NCBI GenBank assembly: GCA_026122225.1
Contig: JANEZZ010002700.1
Location: 1-64,000 of the forward strand
Direction: 5' to 3'
DNA: 64,000 bases
Origin: Heloderma charlesbogerti
Taxonomy: Eukaryota; Chordata; Lepidosauria; Squamata; Helodermatidae
The first letter of the stretch is position 1, and every line of letters starts with the position of its first letter. The notes beneath the pieces were generated by a model. That model saw nothing but the letters and a program-made list of their open reading frames with translations. It ran no database searches and was not told the origin of the DNA. The position numbers were made by a program, and so were the translations under genes. Positions 1-9,112 of this stretch are shown here, one piece after another.

Positions 1-365
1 CGTACGCGCTTTTTTTAAAAAAGTCACCCGTGATAGGCTACGTGACGATTGACGTAGCCTGTCACGGCTGACTTTGCAGATCTAGCCGTGATAGGCTACA
101 TTAATCGTCACGTAGCCTATCACGGGGGCGTTTTTTTTAAAAAAAAGAACAATGGAGTTCGCGGCCGGGCGAGGCGGGAAGCCTCCTCCCCGGCCTGAAT
201 TTCGGCCAGGCGAGGCGGGAAGCCTCCCCCCCCAGCCTGAATTTCGGCTGGGGCGAGGCGGGAAGCCTCCCCCCCGGCCTGAACTTCGCGGGGGGAGCAG
301 CGAAGCGCCTCCCCCCCACTGCAAACAAGCTTCGACGAAAGGTAAGTGCCTTTCGTCCACCCCTA
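1..365 (-). mobile_element. FB1 foldback hAT-like element, left part outside window
   Basis: The right terminus reads GTCCACCCCTA, the inverse of the TAGGGGTGGACGAAAG end seen at 12005 and 13744, with GGTAAGTGCC just inside. Two GATAGGCTACGT-type hairpins lie at about 30-66 and 88-124, followed by GC-rich copies of a roughly 41-bp unit (about 175-290). The element is cut by the window start, so its left TSD cannot be read. The 8 bp after it, GTTGACAG, are the expected right TSD. It sits inside the left arm of the element that continues at 366. Confidence 0.8.
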
Positions 366-900
366 GTTGACAGTGAGGGGGGAGGCGTTCCGTCCCTCCC
401 CCCGGAATCCTTGACGGGGGGGAAGGCGATCCCTTCCTCCCCCCCCCAGAATCCTCCACGGCCGGCTGTGCTCCGCGGCAGCTCCGCGGAGCAGCCGGCC
501 AGGCCCAGGCCAGAGCCATCCACAGCTGCATTTCTGGCCGCGAGGGGTCTGGGTAAAAAAAAAAAAATGCGTACGCAAATGGCGGCGGCTACAGCTGCCA
601 CCATTTGTGTACACATTTTTTTTTTTTACCCAGCCATGATAGGCTATGTAAATCTTTACGTAGCCTATCATGTCTTGTAAAAAAAAAAAAAACCCAACCC
701 CCCGACAAGACTGCAAATGGCGGTGGCGGCAGCCGGTCGAAGACCAGCCGCGCCCAGAACATGCGCCCCAGGTAAGTCTCATCCCAGGGGGATCCGCGGG
801 GGGGCGGGGGGGCAGGCCATTCTGCCACAGATTTCGGGAGGCCAAATGCACTGGCATTCGGCCTCACCGAGATCCGTGGTGGAATTCTCTGACATCCCCG
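366..900 (+). mobile_element. FB1/FB2-like element, right part, host of the 1-365 insertion
   Basis: This is the remainder of an older element whose left end was separated by the 1-365 insertion. It has GC-rich arms, a CAAATGGCGGCGG hairpin near 578-605, a TAGGCTATGTAAATC hairpin near 637-672, a CAGGTAAGTC motif at 769-778, and the usual right arm ending GAATTCTCTGACATCCCC. The terminal TA appears mutated to CG. Immediately beyond lies the end of a different hAT family, so this copy landed very close to that element's terminus. Confidence 0.7.
634..771 (+). other. Exon-like cassette inside the foldback element
   Basis: A T-tract followed by ACCCAG ends at 633 and fits a 3' splice site. A CAG|GTAAGT donor-like site ends the interval at 771. 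The same layout recurs in the FB1 copies at 5791 and 59908. Use as an exon is inference only. Confidence 0.3.
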
Positions 901-956
901 AGACGGAATTTGGAGAACTTTGGTGAGCTCAAGTTTTGCTGATTTGCACATCCCTA
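901..956 (+). mobile_element. NA4 hAT-like element, terminal fragment only
   Basis: The segment contains GGAGAACTTTGGTGAGCTC and GATTTGCACATCCCTA, matching the ends of the NA4 copies at 20372 (inverse) and 37852. Only about 55 bp of this terminus remain on this side; the rest lies beyond the neighbouring insertion and probably outside the window. Confidence 0.6.
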
Positions 957-1032
957 TCATCTTCATTTCCAAAGACCATCTCTGAGCCGCACATGTGGTC
1001 CAGTGGCATTCATGGGAAATGTAGATGGCAGC

Positions 1033-2206
1033 TAGGGATGGCGGAGAATTCCTCCACGGACTCCAGTGAGGCAGGATTCTACATAATCCAGTCCCCTGGA
1101 GTCCGTGGTGGAACAGAACACTTACCTCCACCTCCCTGCAGAATCCTCTTCAGCCGGATACTCCGGCTCCGGATTGCCAGCAATATGGCCGCCATGCCAT
1201 ATTGCTGGCTGAAGGAGATTGACTGCAGACGCAAATGGCGTCCAGGACGCCATTTGTGTCCCTGCTTTTCATTTCATGCAATAGGATACACAAGTATTTG
1301 CATAGTCTCTAATGTGAAACAGGGATGCAAATGGCATCCTAGATGCCATTTGCAGCCCTATTTTTTCACGTGATAGGCTACACAAATATTTGCTTAGCCT
1401 ATCGTGTGAAAAAAAGCAGGGATGCAAATGGCATCCAGGATGCCATTTGCAGCTGTAAAGGTCTTAGTTTAAGCTAAATGCAGCCATTTACAGCTGCATT
1501 TTCCTTAAACTAAGACCTTTACGGCTGCAAATGGTGTCCTGGATGCCATTTGCATCCACAGGCAATCCCCTTCAGCCAGTGATACAGCATGGTGGCCATG
1601 TTGCTGGCACTTCAGAGCCATCCGGTGGCTCCTAGGGATGGGGGGGAAATCCTCCATGTACCCCAGTGAGGCCAGTGATTCAAAAGAATCCGGCCCCCTG
1701 GCATCTGTGGGGGATCAGAAGACTTACCTCCGCCTCCTGTAGAAATCCTTGCCGGTCGGATCCTCCCTGCCGGCCGGCTCTGGAGTGCCAGTGATACGGC
1801 CGCCATTGCTGTATCGCTGGCTGGGCGGATTAACTGCGGCCTCAAATGGCGTCCAGGACTCCATTTGCGTCCCTGCTTTTACGTGATAGGCTATGCAGAT
1901 CTTTGTGTAGCCTATTGCGTTAATTAAAAGCACAGACCATTTACAGCTGCATTTACCTTAAACTAAGGCTTTTACGGCCGCAAATGGCATCCCGGGGTCG
2001 TCGCGGAGCGGACCCAGCTGGCAAGGATTCCGGGGGGGGGACCCCCATGGAGTTCAGGTAAGGGGGTTTTGTACACCCCTAGCGGCTCCGCAGAATCGCC
2101 ACGGAGTAAAGCCGGCTGAAGAGGATTCTAGGGGGAGGAACGGATCACCTCCCCCCAGCGGGCAGATTCCCCATGGGCCAGCAAGTAGGGAATCCACCCA
2201 TCCCTA
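1033..2206 (-). mobile_element. FB2 hAT-like element with 8-bp TSD, carrying a nested FB2
   Basis: It starts TAGGGATGGCGGAGAATTCC and ends CCACCCATCCCTA. The flanking direct repeats ATGGCAGC at 1025-1032 and 2207-2214 are identical, the size of a hAT TSD. Inside are hairpins of the CAAATGGCATCC...GGATGCCATTTG and GATAGGCTACACAAATATTTG types, plus a palindrome of AAGGTCTTAGTTTAAGC near 1455-1525. A second, smaller element of the same type lies at 1633-2081. No coding region is seen. Confidence 0.9.
1633..2081 (-). mobile_element. FB2 element nested inside another FB2
   Basis: The ends are TAGGGATGGGGGGGAAATCC and TTTTGTACACCCCTA. The flanks GTGGCTCC (1625-1632) and GCGGCTCC (2082-2089) agree at 7 of 8 positions and are read as an aged TSD. 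The element carries CAAATGGCGTCCAGGACTCCATTTG and GATAGGCTATGCAGATC hairpins and the outward GGTAAGG motif near its right end. Confidence 0.85.
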
Positions 2207-2376
2207 ATGGCAGCTAATAGAGGCCAACGCTTTGGTCTGAAGCCATCCCAGCTGCCAGCAACAAAAATTGGCTATTATTATTGTTGTTATTGTTATTATT
2301 ATTAAAGTGGGAGGGTTAGGGCATCTCGGCAGGTGCCAAAGAAGGCAGCCAGGGGCTCATTGGTCCCTATGGGCAC

Positions 2377-2789
2377 TATGGATGCTGGAGAAATTCGAGA
2401 TGGACTGACCAAAATGAGCTCAGATTTCTAAGTATCTGACCTGTAGAATCCACTGCAGATCAACCCCCTTAGGCCATAAAGAGTCAGCAGACATCCGTAT
2501 CTTTTTCTTTTTAAAAATTCCATGAAAACGTATGCATATTTATTCATAGGAAAATACACACGTTTCTTCTGAAACTGGTAAATCTACATGAGGAAAAGTT
2601 GAATGGAATGAAGGCAATATGCTAAGTTATGTACATTGTTGTGAATCCTGTTATGGAATTATTTGCGTGTATTTTTCTGCACAACAGAAAAAAAAAAGAA
2701 TCTGTCTGTGAACAGACAATTGAACAAAAGGTGCATGACAATCCGTGAACCACAGACGGAGCAGATTTTACACAACCTGTACATCCCTA
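2377..2789 (+). mobile_element. NA1 hAT-like element with 8-bp TSD
   Basis: The ends are TATGGATGCTGGAGAAATTC and CTGTACATCCCTA. Identical ATGGGCAC repeats flank it at 2369-2376 and 2790-2797. The left arm carries the NA1 hallmarks CAGATTTCTAAGTATCTGAC and CTGTAGAATCC; the right arm has ATCCGTGAACCACAGACGGA. Copies occur at 8398, 27965, 33511, 35420, 48590 and 56085. It is non-coding and about 0.4 kb long. Confidence 0.88.
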
Positions 2790-2799
2790 ATGGGCACCA

Positions 2800-2900
2800 C
2801 GGACACCAAGTTGAATATTGCAGTCTAACTCTTAAATTGGAAAGCGCCTTGATCATCTATGATGTAATGGTGGGATAGAAATATTTTTAACTAAATAAAT
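2800..2900 (+). repeat. LINE/SINE 3' tail remnant
   Basis: GCGCCTTGATCATCTATGATG followed by GGTGGGATAGAAATATTT resembles the L2-type 3' tail (GCCTTGAG...GGCGGGATATAAAT) shared by squamate LINEs and their SINEs. Confidence 0.5.
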
Positions 2901-2929
2901 ATGTTGGTTGGTGTGGTCTTTAAAAATAC

Positions 2930-3065
2930 TGGGTAGTAGCCAATGTTAGATTTACATAGAGTATACCCATTGAAATGAGTGATATTTAAGTTGGTCACAG
3001 CTAACTTGAGTCCCACACATTTCAATGGGTCTATTCTATGTAGGACTAATATTGGATACTACCCA
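2930..3065. mobile_element. Small palindromic MITE
   Basis: TGGGTAGTAGCCAATGTTAG at the left is mirrored by CTAATATTGGATACTACCCA at the right, with an inner inverted match CCCATTGAAATG / CATTTCAATGGG. The whole 136 bp folds back on itself. A related fragment (TTCAATAGGTCTACTCTAAG, GTAGGACTTAAGTTGG) lies near 25980-26030. Confidence 0.7.
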
Positions 3066-3109
3066 TTGTTTTCTTAGAATGGGGTTGTATCTTTTCAGGT
3101 CCCTTTTTA

Positions 3110-3503
3110 GAATGTTTGTTTATTATTTATTTATGCTGCTTAATATCCTAATATCTCCAAGTGGTTCACAGTACATATATATCACAGAATGAAATCAATA
3201 TAAGAACAGTGTAATAACATATACAATAATTAATCATTTTTAAAAATTACAACAAAAACAATAATAAAGCAGTAATAAATAAAGCAGTGTCATTATCCAT
3301 TGCAACCCAAGGAAAGGCTATGCAAACAAATATGTCATCAAGAGTTGTTTAAAGTTCACCACAGTTTCTGCCTCTTGAACGGCACATGGGAGGATGTTCC
3401 AAGGGTGGGTGCCACTACTGAGAATGCCCATTTATGTGCCATTACTTGGAAACCCTCTATTGGATGCAGAACAACCAATAAGGACTTGTCATCAGAACAA
3501 AAG
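3110..3503 (-). repeat. LINE 3' end remnant (L2/CR1-like), minus strand
   Basis: The left part reads TTTATTTATGCTGCTTAATA then CCAAGTGGTTCACAGT, the inverse of a LINE tail; the right part contains GTTCCAAGGGTGGGTGCC and CACTACTGAGAATGCCC, a phrase typical of these minus-strand LINE copies in lizards. Boundaries are approximate. Confidence 0.5.
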
Positions 3504-4175
3504 AACTTAATAAGAGCCGTGCTGGATCAGACCAAGGTCCATTTCGTCCAGTATTCTGTCCAACCAGCTGCCCACAGGAAACCCACAAGCAGGATATGAA
3601 TGCAACTATATCCTCCTACCTATGTTCCCCAGCAACTGGTGTACATAGGCAAACTGCCTCTGATACTGGAGGCAGCACATAGCCATCAGGATTAGTGGCC
3701 ATTGCTAGCCTTCTCCTCCATGAATTTGTCCCATCCCCCTTTTAAGCAATTGGTGGCCATCACTACATCTTGTGGAAGTGAATTCCATAGTTTAACTATG
3801 TGCTGTATGAAGAAGCCCTTCCTTTTCTCTGTCCACTCCCACCAGTCAGTTTCATGGGTTGATGATGACATTGGATTCTAGCAATATGACAGAGGGAGAA
3901 AAATGCCTCCCTATCTACTTTCTTCACATCGTGCATTATTGTGTACACCTCTATGATGTCTCCCCTTACTCACCCTTTTTCCAAGCTAAACAATCTCAGC
4001 TGGTGGAACCTTCCCACATAGGAGAGTTGCTCCAGCCCCTTGATCATTTTAGTTGCCCTTTTCTGCACTTTTTCAAGCTGCACAGTATCCTTTTTAGGTG
4101 CAGTGGCCAGAACTATACACAGTATTCTAGGTCTGGTCACACCATAGATTTGTATCATAGAATACAATCATAGAA
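3504..4175 (-). mobile_element. CR1-type LINE, 3' part, minus strand
   Basis: The left edge GCCGTGCTGGATCAGACC is the inverse of the 3' end also found at 35080 and 45995. On the minus strand a frame around 3970-4167 reads VQKRATKMIKGLEQLSY followed by RLFSLEKG, the C-terminal signature of CR1 ORF2. The reading frame does not continue through the rest, so the copy is dead and 5'-truncated. Confidence 0.85.
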
Positions 4176-4799
4176 TATAAGGGGAGTATTAAGATCTTGG
4201 AGGTCGACTGGATGTATATAAGCATAATCTTTGGGGGAATCTTCCCTCCTTTTTCTGGATTGTTTTTTTAGCCAGAATCTTTTCCTCAGCCCTGTGGCTC
4301 TGTAGCCGAAAGGCTAGTGGTTTTAGAAATGTCTGACATGTTTAGAAATATGTGAAACATCCTGAGTAGTTGAGACCATGCTTAGTAAGATGGGTGGGAT
4401 CTCCCTCTTATGAGAGAGTGAAGTAAACAGGGGTAATGTGGGAATTCTTATTGAGGGCAGAGGGCACGTTATTAACTTTGACTCAGGGTTGGCGCTTGAA
4501 ACTAGAGTTGTGCATAAGTGGACTCCCCAAAATTCTTCTCCTTATTTGTGGGCAACAAAATGGGGAGGTCCATTTCCCCAAATTTCTCCAGGACATGGTA
4601 GAAATCTTTTCCTCAGCCCTGTGGCTGAGGAAAATGCTTCGGCAGTTTCTGAGGGCTGGGGTTTAACAACAGCAGTGGCGCAGCACAGCTTCTGTCTTTT
4701 TTTTCTATGAGGTGAGTGTGTATAATAGAATATATTTATAGAGAAATTTATATCCCACCCTTCTAGTGCCTGTGCCCCACTCAGAGCACTTCACTTCGC
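4176..4799. other. No recognised feature
   Basis: There is no gene-like frame or repeat I can name. A weak local echo of TCTTTTCCTCAGCCCTGTGGCT occurs at about 4268 and 4605, suggesting a small internal duplication. Confidence 0.4.
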
Positions 4800-4885
4800 A
4801 ACAATTTAAAATGACCATGCTGTCTGGGAATGATGGGAGTTCAACACATCTGGAGTACACCAGGTTGGGAAAAGCTGACCTATGG
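4800..4885. mobile_element. Fragment of CCTCCAGATG-type MITE
   Basis: TGATGGGAGTTCAACACATCTGGAG and CACCAGGTTGGGAAAAGCTG match one arm of the short palindromic MITE present more fully at 11187, 58371 and 58986. Confidence 0.5.
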
Positions 4886-5149
4886 TCTGATTTGGCATAA
4901 GGCAAATTCCTATGCTCTTCAGTGAGAAGGGGTGAACAAGCCACACCTATTAAAATATCTTCTGCACAGCTACTAAAGATAAAGAAACTCTGCCTTCACC
5001 TTCTGCTCCTGCTCCTGCTCCTTTACATCTACTCTCCCTTTCCCCCTAATCTCTCAGCTTGTTTCCTTCTCTTTAAAAATAAGCCCAAACAGTTAAAAAC
5101 AACAACAACCCCAGAGTGAGAGAGTGAGACTGAGGCCAGGGCCAGCATC

Positions 5150-5475
5150 AAGGGCCTACACCCCAGCAGGGGCCCACTGATAAGATTCCCCTGCCCCCCC
5201 CCCGGCCTTGCTCCTCCTCTTCACCATTACGTCCTGCTTATTCACCTGCCTCTCGCTCTGGCCCAGGCAACAGTGGTAGTAAGGAAGAGGACCAGTAGAT
5301 GCCACTGCTTTCTTGCTTACTGCCTCTCTGCCTGTCAAGCAAGCAAGCGGTAATACTGAGGAGAAAGAGCAGCTGGTGGCGATGGTGGTGAAAAGGTAGA
5401 CTCACTGAAGGAGGGGGCCCATCGATGGTGTCTCGCCCAAGGGGCCTCAAAAACCTGGAGCCAGCACTGAGAGGG
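5150..5475 (-). repeat. Dispersed repeat (CTGGCTCCAGG family), minus copy
   Basis: This is the inverse of the copies at 40626 and 52875: shared phrases include CTGCCTGTCAAGCAAGCAAG, GGGGGCCCATCGATGGTGTC and CCTGGAGCCAGCACTGA. The family end CAGTGCTGGCTCCAGG resembles a hAT terminus. Frames here are low-complexity and not coding. Confidence 0.65.
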
Positions 5476-5790
5476 GCTGTTCGGACATAACAGTGGCATT
5501 CAGCAGCAATTTTTGGGTTAATTAAACCACCTATGGCTATTTGGGGGGGCATGCACTATGTATGAACCACTTCTAGTTCTGAGCAACAACCTAAAATTGC
5601 TGCATTTCTAGGCTGTTACCGTGATGTCCAAACCCGGCCACTTGGGGTTGTTTGTGGGTTAAAACCACCCCAAGTTAACCCGAGAACAAACCATGGGTTA
5701 ACTTGAGGCTGTTTAACCCATGAACACCCCAAGTGTCCAGGTTTGGACATCACTGTAACAACCTACAAATGTAGCACTGTGGGTTGTTGC

Positions 5791-6613
5791 TAGGGATGTA
5801 CGAAAGTCACTTACCTGAACCCAAAAGCTGATTTGCGGTGGGGGGGAGGCGCTTCGTCCCTCCCCCCAAATTCTGGCGGGGGGAGGCACCCCGTCCCCCC
5901 GGCTGTGAATCCTGTCCTGCTGGGACACAAATGGCTGCGACTGTAGCCGCCGCCGTTTGCGTCCCTGCAGTCAGCCGTGATAGGCTACGTAAATGTTTAC
6001 TTAGCCTATCACGGCTGAGTGAAAAAAAAAAAAACCCCGCGCGTACGCAAATGGCAGCGCCCATGGGCGCCGCCATTTGCGTTCCTTATTTTGGCACGTG
6101 TAGTCTACGTAAACATTTATGTAGACTATGGCGAAAATAAGGGGAACACTATTTGCGTTCCCCTTATTTTCGCTGTAGTCTATGTAAATGTTTACGTAGA
6201 CTACACGTGCCAAAATAAAGAATGCAAATGGCGGCGCCCATGGGCGCCGCCATTTGCGTACGCGTGGTTTTTTTTTTCCACTCAGCCGTGATAGGCTACG
6301 TAAACATTTACGTAGCCTATCACGGTGTTTTTTAAAAATCTAGCCGTGATAGGCTACATAAATCTTTATGTAGCCTATCACGGTTTTTTTTGTTTTTTTA
6401 ACTTGGAAATGGTGGTGGCGGCAGCCAGTTGGAAGACTGGCCGCTGCTGCCGCTGAACCGCCGCCGAACCGCTGCCACCAGGGACATTCACACAAGGTAA
6501 GTCCCGTCCTGGGGGGATGGGGGGGCAGACCCTTTCTCCACTAATTTCAGGGGGCCGAATACACTGGCATTCGGCCTCCCCGAGATTCATGGAGAAATTC
6601 TCTGACATCCCTA
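5791..6613 (+). mobile_element. FB1 foldback hAT-like element, intact, 8-bp TSD
   Basis: The ends are TAGGGATGTACGAAAGTCAC and CTGACATCCCTA, flanked by identical GTTGTTGC at 5783-5790 and 6614-6621. From left to right: CACTTACCTG donor motif (minus strand), GC-rich arm, H3-like hairpin (about 5928-5960), H1 (about 5970-6016), A-tract, H3 (about 6044-6082), H4 (about 6099-6131), AAATAAGGGG core centred near 6152, then H4, H3, T-tract, H1, H1, and a right arm with AAGGTAAGTCCC. Small hairpins are thus arranged as one large palindrome. No protein-coding region is present. Confidence 0.93.
6286..6496 (+). other. Exon-like cassette in FB1 right arm
   Basis: GGTTTTTTTTTTCCACTCAG ends at 6285 and is a good match to a 3' splice site; AAG|GTAAGT at 6494-6502 matches a 5' splice site. 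The 211-nt interval contains two H1 hairpins and a GGTGGTGGCGGCAGCC stretch. The left arm has the same pair on the minus strand. Use as an exon is unproven. Confidence 0.35.
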
Positions 6614-6702
6614 GTTGTTGCTAAGAATTGGAAGTGGTTCACAAATTGCCCACAAATTGTCACCAAATGCTTCCATTTTATCCAAACAAGGCTAAAGAGT
6701 AA

Positions 6703-6785
6703 GAGTAGAATCATAGAATCATAGTGTTGGAAGGGGCCTACAAGACCATTGAGTTCAACCCCCTGCTCAGTGTAGGAAGCCTGAT
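6703..6785 (-). mobile_element. CR1 LINE 3' terminus, minus strand
   Basis: AGAATCATAGAATCATAG followed by GGAAGGGGCCTACAAGACC is the inverse of the CR1 3' end seen at 42900-42958 (CCTTGTAGGCCCCTTCCAA, ATTCTATGATTCTATG). Confidence 0.8.
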
Positions 6786-6865
6786 TCCCAGGCGGTCTCC
6801 CATCCAAGTACTAACCAGGGATGACCCTGCTTAGCTTCTGAGATCAGATGAGATCGGGCACATCC
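6786..6865 (-). pseudogene. 5S rRNA-derived SINE head or 5S pseudogene
   Basis: On the minus strand the segment reads GATCTCATCTGATCTCAGAAGC, TAAGCAGGGTC, GGTTAGTACTTGGATGGGAG and ACCGCCTGGGAA, which is the middle and 3' portion of 5S rRNA. It lacks the start of the gene and a T-rich terminator, and it abuts a CR1 end. A second 5S-like head is at 39553. It is more likely a SINE remnant than a gene. Confidence 0.7.
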
Positions 6866-7099
6866 AGCCCTTTGCTTGACTTGTGGTGGTGGTGGTAGTA
6901 GTGGTAGTACTGGTATGGCCCACATTTGGACATGATCCATGTGTGAATCCCAGCAGAACAGTTGAACATGAGTGTAGCATGCTGAACTTGAACTCAGATC
7001 TCTTCCGCCCAATCTACCGGACAGGCAGGCAACATACAGGATGGTCCTAGGAAAGTCATCATAGGACTGATCTCACATGTAAGTTACAAAAGACTTTAA

Positions 7100-7195
7100 A
7101 AAAAGATTTGGAAAACAGAATAACCATATACTGCTGCGAGCTCCTTGGAGGAAGGGTGGGATGCAAAACGTAATGTAATAAATAGAAAATGAATA
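7100..7195 (+). repeat. SINE/LINE 3' tail remnant
   Basis: GAGCTCCTTGGAGGAAGGGT GGGATGCAAA followed by AATGTAATAAATAGAAAAT is the AT-rich 3' tail of tRNA-derived squamate SINEs of the type at 29022. Confidence 0.55.
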
Positions 7196-7660
7196 CGAAG
7201 CAGGGAGTGACATTGCGCCACAGAAATATGCCTTCTGTTGCACTGCCTAAATCTGGATTTGAAAAAAAAAAATTCAACCAACTCTTTCCAACAGACTTAC
7301 AAGCTGTTGCTGACAGGTGCCAGCTAAAACGATTTAATAAAGAGATGATTACTTCATATACGGTCTGAGCCAGCCTCTTGCAAACATGCACATGCCTTCT
7401 TGCTGAGATCAGAATGAGCATCCAGAGCAATATTCAGGAGTCAGACTGTACACGAAGACCCGTCAATACAGATCCTTTCACTGCCTTCCTTCCCTCATTG
7501 TTGTGATGGGCAGGGCTCCATGGCTGTAATCACTACTGCAAGGGTGTTCAATGGTTTGTTTCTCAAGCCCCCTTCATACTTATTCAATTACTTTAGCAAA
7601 CCTTGGCTGGATCAGCAAAAGACCAGATTTTTATACCTACTAAAATTACAGACATCCTGC

Positions 7661-7663
<3 letters not shown>
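7196..7663. other. No recognised feature
   Basis: Neither a gene-like frame nor an assignable repeat is seen; two short A-runs are the only simple sequence. Confidence 0.4.

Positions 7664-7699
<36 letters not shown>
7664..7699. repeat. (GA)n microsatellite
   Basis: An uninterrupted run of about 18 GA dinucleotides. Confidence 0.97.
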
Positions 7700-7700
<1 letters not shown>

Positions 7701-7810
7701 CAAACAAATTGCCAAATCTGTTGTCCTTTACGGTCACAACGCATTTCCATCTACACATTTCATCTTCATTTCTTGGAACTTAGCCATTATTGGCAGTAAA
7801 ACAGGCCCTT

Positions 7811-7851
7811 CTTTTTTATTTTTGTAGAGTTGTTTTTTATTTTTGTAGAGT
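7811..7851 (+). repeat. Short tandem duplication next to a broken FB1
   Basis: TTTTTTATTTTTGTAGAGT occurs twice in direct tandem, separated by TGT. The second copy runs straight into the broken edge of the half FB1 element at 7851. Confidence 0.8.
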
Positions 7852-8315
7852 AGCGTTGCCCTTATTTTCGCCATAGTCTACATAATCTTTACGTAGACTA
7901 CAGAGACCAAATAAGGAACGCGAATGGCAGCTCCCTATGGGGGCCGCCATTAGCCGTACGCGCTTTTTTTTTTTTTTTTAAAGTCACCCGTGATAGGCTA
8001 CGTGACGATTTACGTAGCCTATCATGGCTGACTTTGCAAATCTAGCCGTGATAGGCTACATTAATCGTCACATCGCCTATCACGGGGGCGGGTTTTTTTT
8101 TTTTACTTTTATTGGAATGCCGCCTCTGCCCCTGTCGAAGACGTGCCGAACCGCCGCCGGGACCTGCTGCCGGGAGGGACATTCGGGAAAGGTAAGTCCC
8201 ATCCCGGGGGGGGGGCGGGGGCGCGGAGAATTTCTCCCCAAAACTACTTCGGGGGGCCGAATACATTGGCACTCAGCCCCCCGAAGTTTCGGGGAGAAAT
8301 TCTCCCCCATCCCTA
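7851..8315 (+). mobile_element. Half FB1 element (right half only)
   Basis: The sequence begins at TAGCGTTGCCCTTATTTTCG, which in intact copies (14217, 57316) lies within two or three bases of the dyad centre. It then runs through H4, H3, a T-tract, two H1 hairpins, AAGGTAAGTCCC and the terminal CCCCATCCCTA. The whole left half is missing. No 8-bp TSD can be matched, as expected for a broken copy. Confidence 0.85.
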
Positions 8316-8397
8316 GCTCCTAGTAGCCACCTGCCTCACTTCCTTTGGCAGGGGCTGACAGAGAAGAGCCACTGAGGATGTTACTAGCATCTGTACC

Positions 8398-8778
8398 TAG
8401 GGATACTGGATAAATTCAAGACAGACTAAAATGAGCTCAGATTTTTTAAGAACCTGACCTGCTGAATCCTCTGTGGACCGACTTCCTCAGGCCACGCAGA
8501 GACCATGGACTTTCAGATTTTTTTAAAAAAAGCTTTCCCAAAATTTGCACTTATTTATTCGTAGGAAAATATGCAAGTTTCTGCAGTGGAATGGGAGACA
8601 ATATGCTAAATGTTACGTACTAAGGTAAATTAGATAAATGGCTGTGAACCCTCTTACGGAATTATTCACACAATAAAAAAACACACGAGTCTGTCTGTGA
8701 ATGGACGACGAAAGAAATGGTGCCTGACAATCTGTGAAACCCAGATAGAGTGCAACTTACACAATCTATACATCCCTA
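8398..8778 (+). mobile_element. NA1 hAT-like element
   Basis: The ends are TAGGGATACTGGATAAATTC and TATACATCCCTA. The flanks TCTGTACC and CTTGTACC agree at 6 of 8 positions, read as a degenerated TSD. The interior follows the 2377 copy (AATGAGCTCAGATTTTTTAA, GACAATCTGTGAAACCCAGA). Confidence 0.8.
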
Positions 8779-9112
8779 CTTGTACCACTGTGGCCAAGGT
8801 ATCACTGTCCTGGAGAGGCTATAGCTGGCGAACCAGCCATAGTTGGTAAAAGGCACTCCGAGCTACCATGGCCCCTAGGGCCTCCAGCGACAGTGATGGA
8901 TCTAGGGGTACCTCCAGACTACAAACCTGATCTTTCAGAGGAAGTGCAACCCCATCCAGAACAGGCAATGCGCCTATCTCCCGGACCCGGGAACCACTCA
9001 CCTACAGGGCTTCCGTCTTGACACAATTCAGTTTCAGTTTATTGGTCTTCATCCAGCCCATTACTGAGTTTAAAGCAGCTTCCACTTGTCACCCCTTTAA
9101 TAACGATGCAAA
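8779..9112. other. Possible old LINE remnant, minus strand
   Basis: The stretch ACCTACAGGGCTTCCGTCTTG and CAGTTTATTGGTCTTCATCCAGCCCATTAC splits into phrases typical of minus-strand lizard LINE 3' regions, but I cannot assign a family. Confidence 0.3.

Larger units (their letters stand above)
5564..6640. mobile_element. Palindromic MITE split by an FB1 insertion
   Basis: GAACCACTTCTAGTTCTGAG plus CAACAACC at 5564 is mirrored by GGTTGTTGC[insertion]TAAGAATTGGAAGTGGTTC at the right end. The middle (about 5600-5755) is also palindromic: GTGATGTCCAAACC / GGTTTGGACATCAC and a GGGTTAA/TTAACCC core. The FB1 at 5791-6613 landed inside the right terminal repeat. Confidence 0.75.

Noticed and set aside
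152..680. Several proline/glycine-rich frames in the first kilobase
   Set aside because: They lie in the GC-rich arms of foldback elements; similar frames appear in every copy and shift with each indel.
6786..6865. A 5S rRNA gene
   Set aside because: Only the middle and 3' part of the gene is present, no terminator is seen, and it abuts a CR1 tail; a retroposon remnant fits better.
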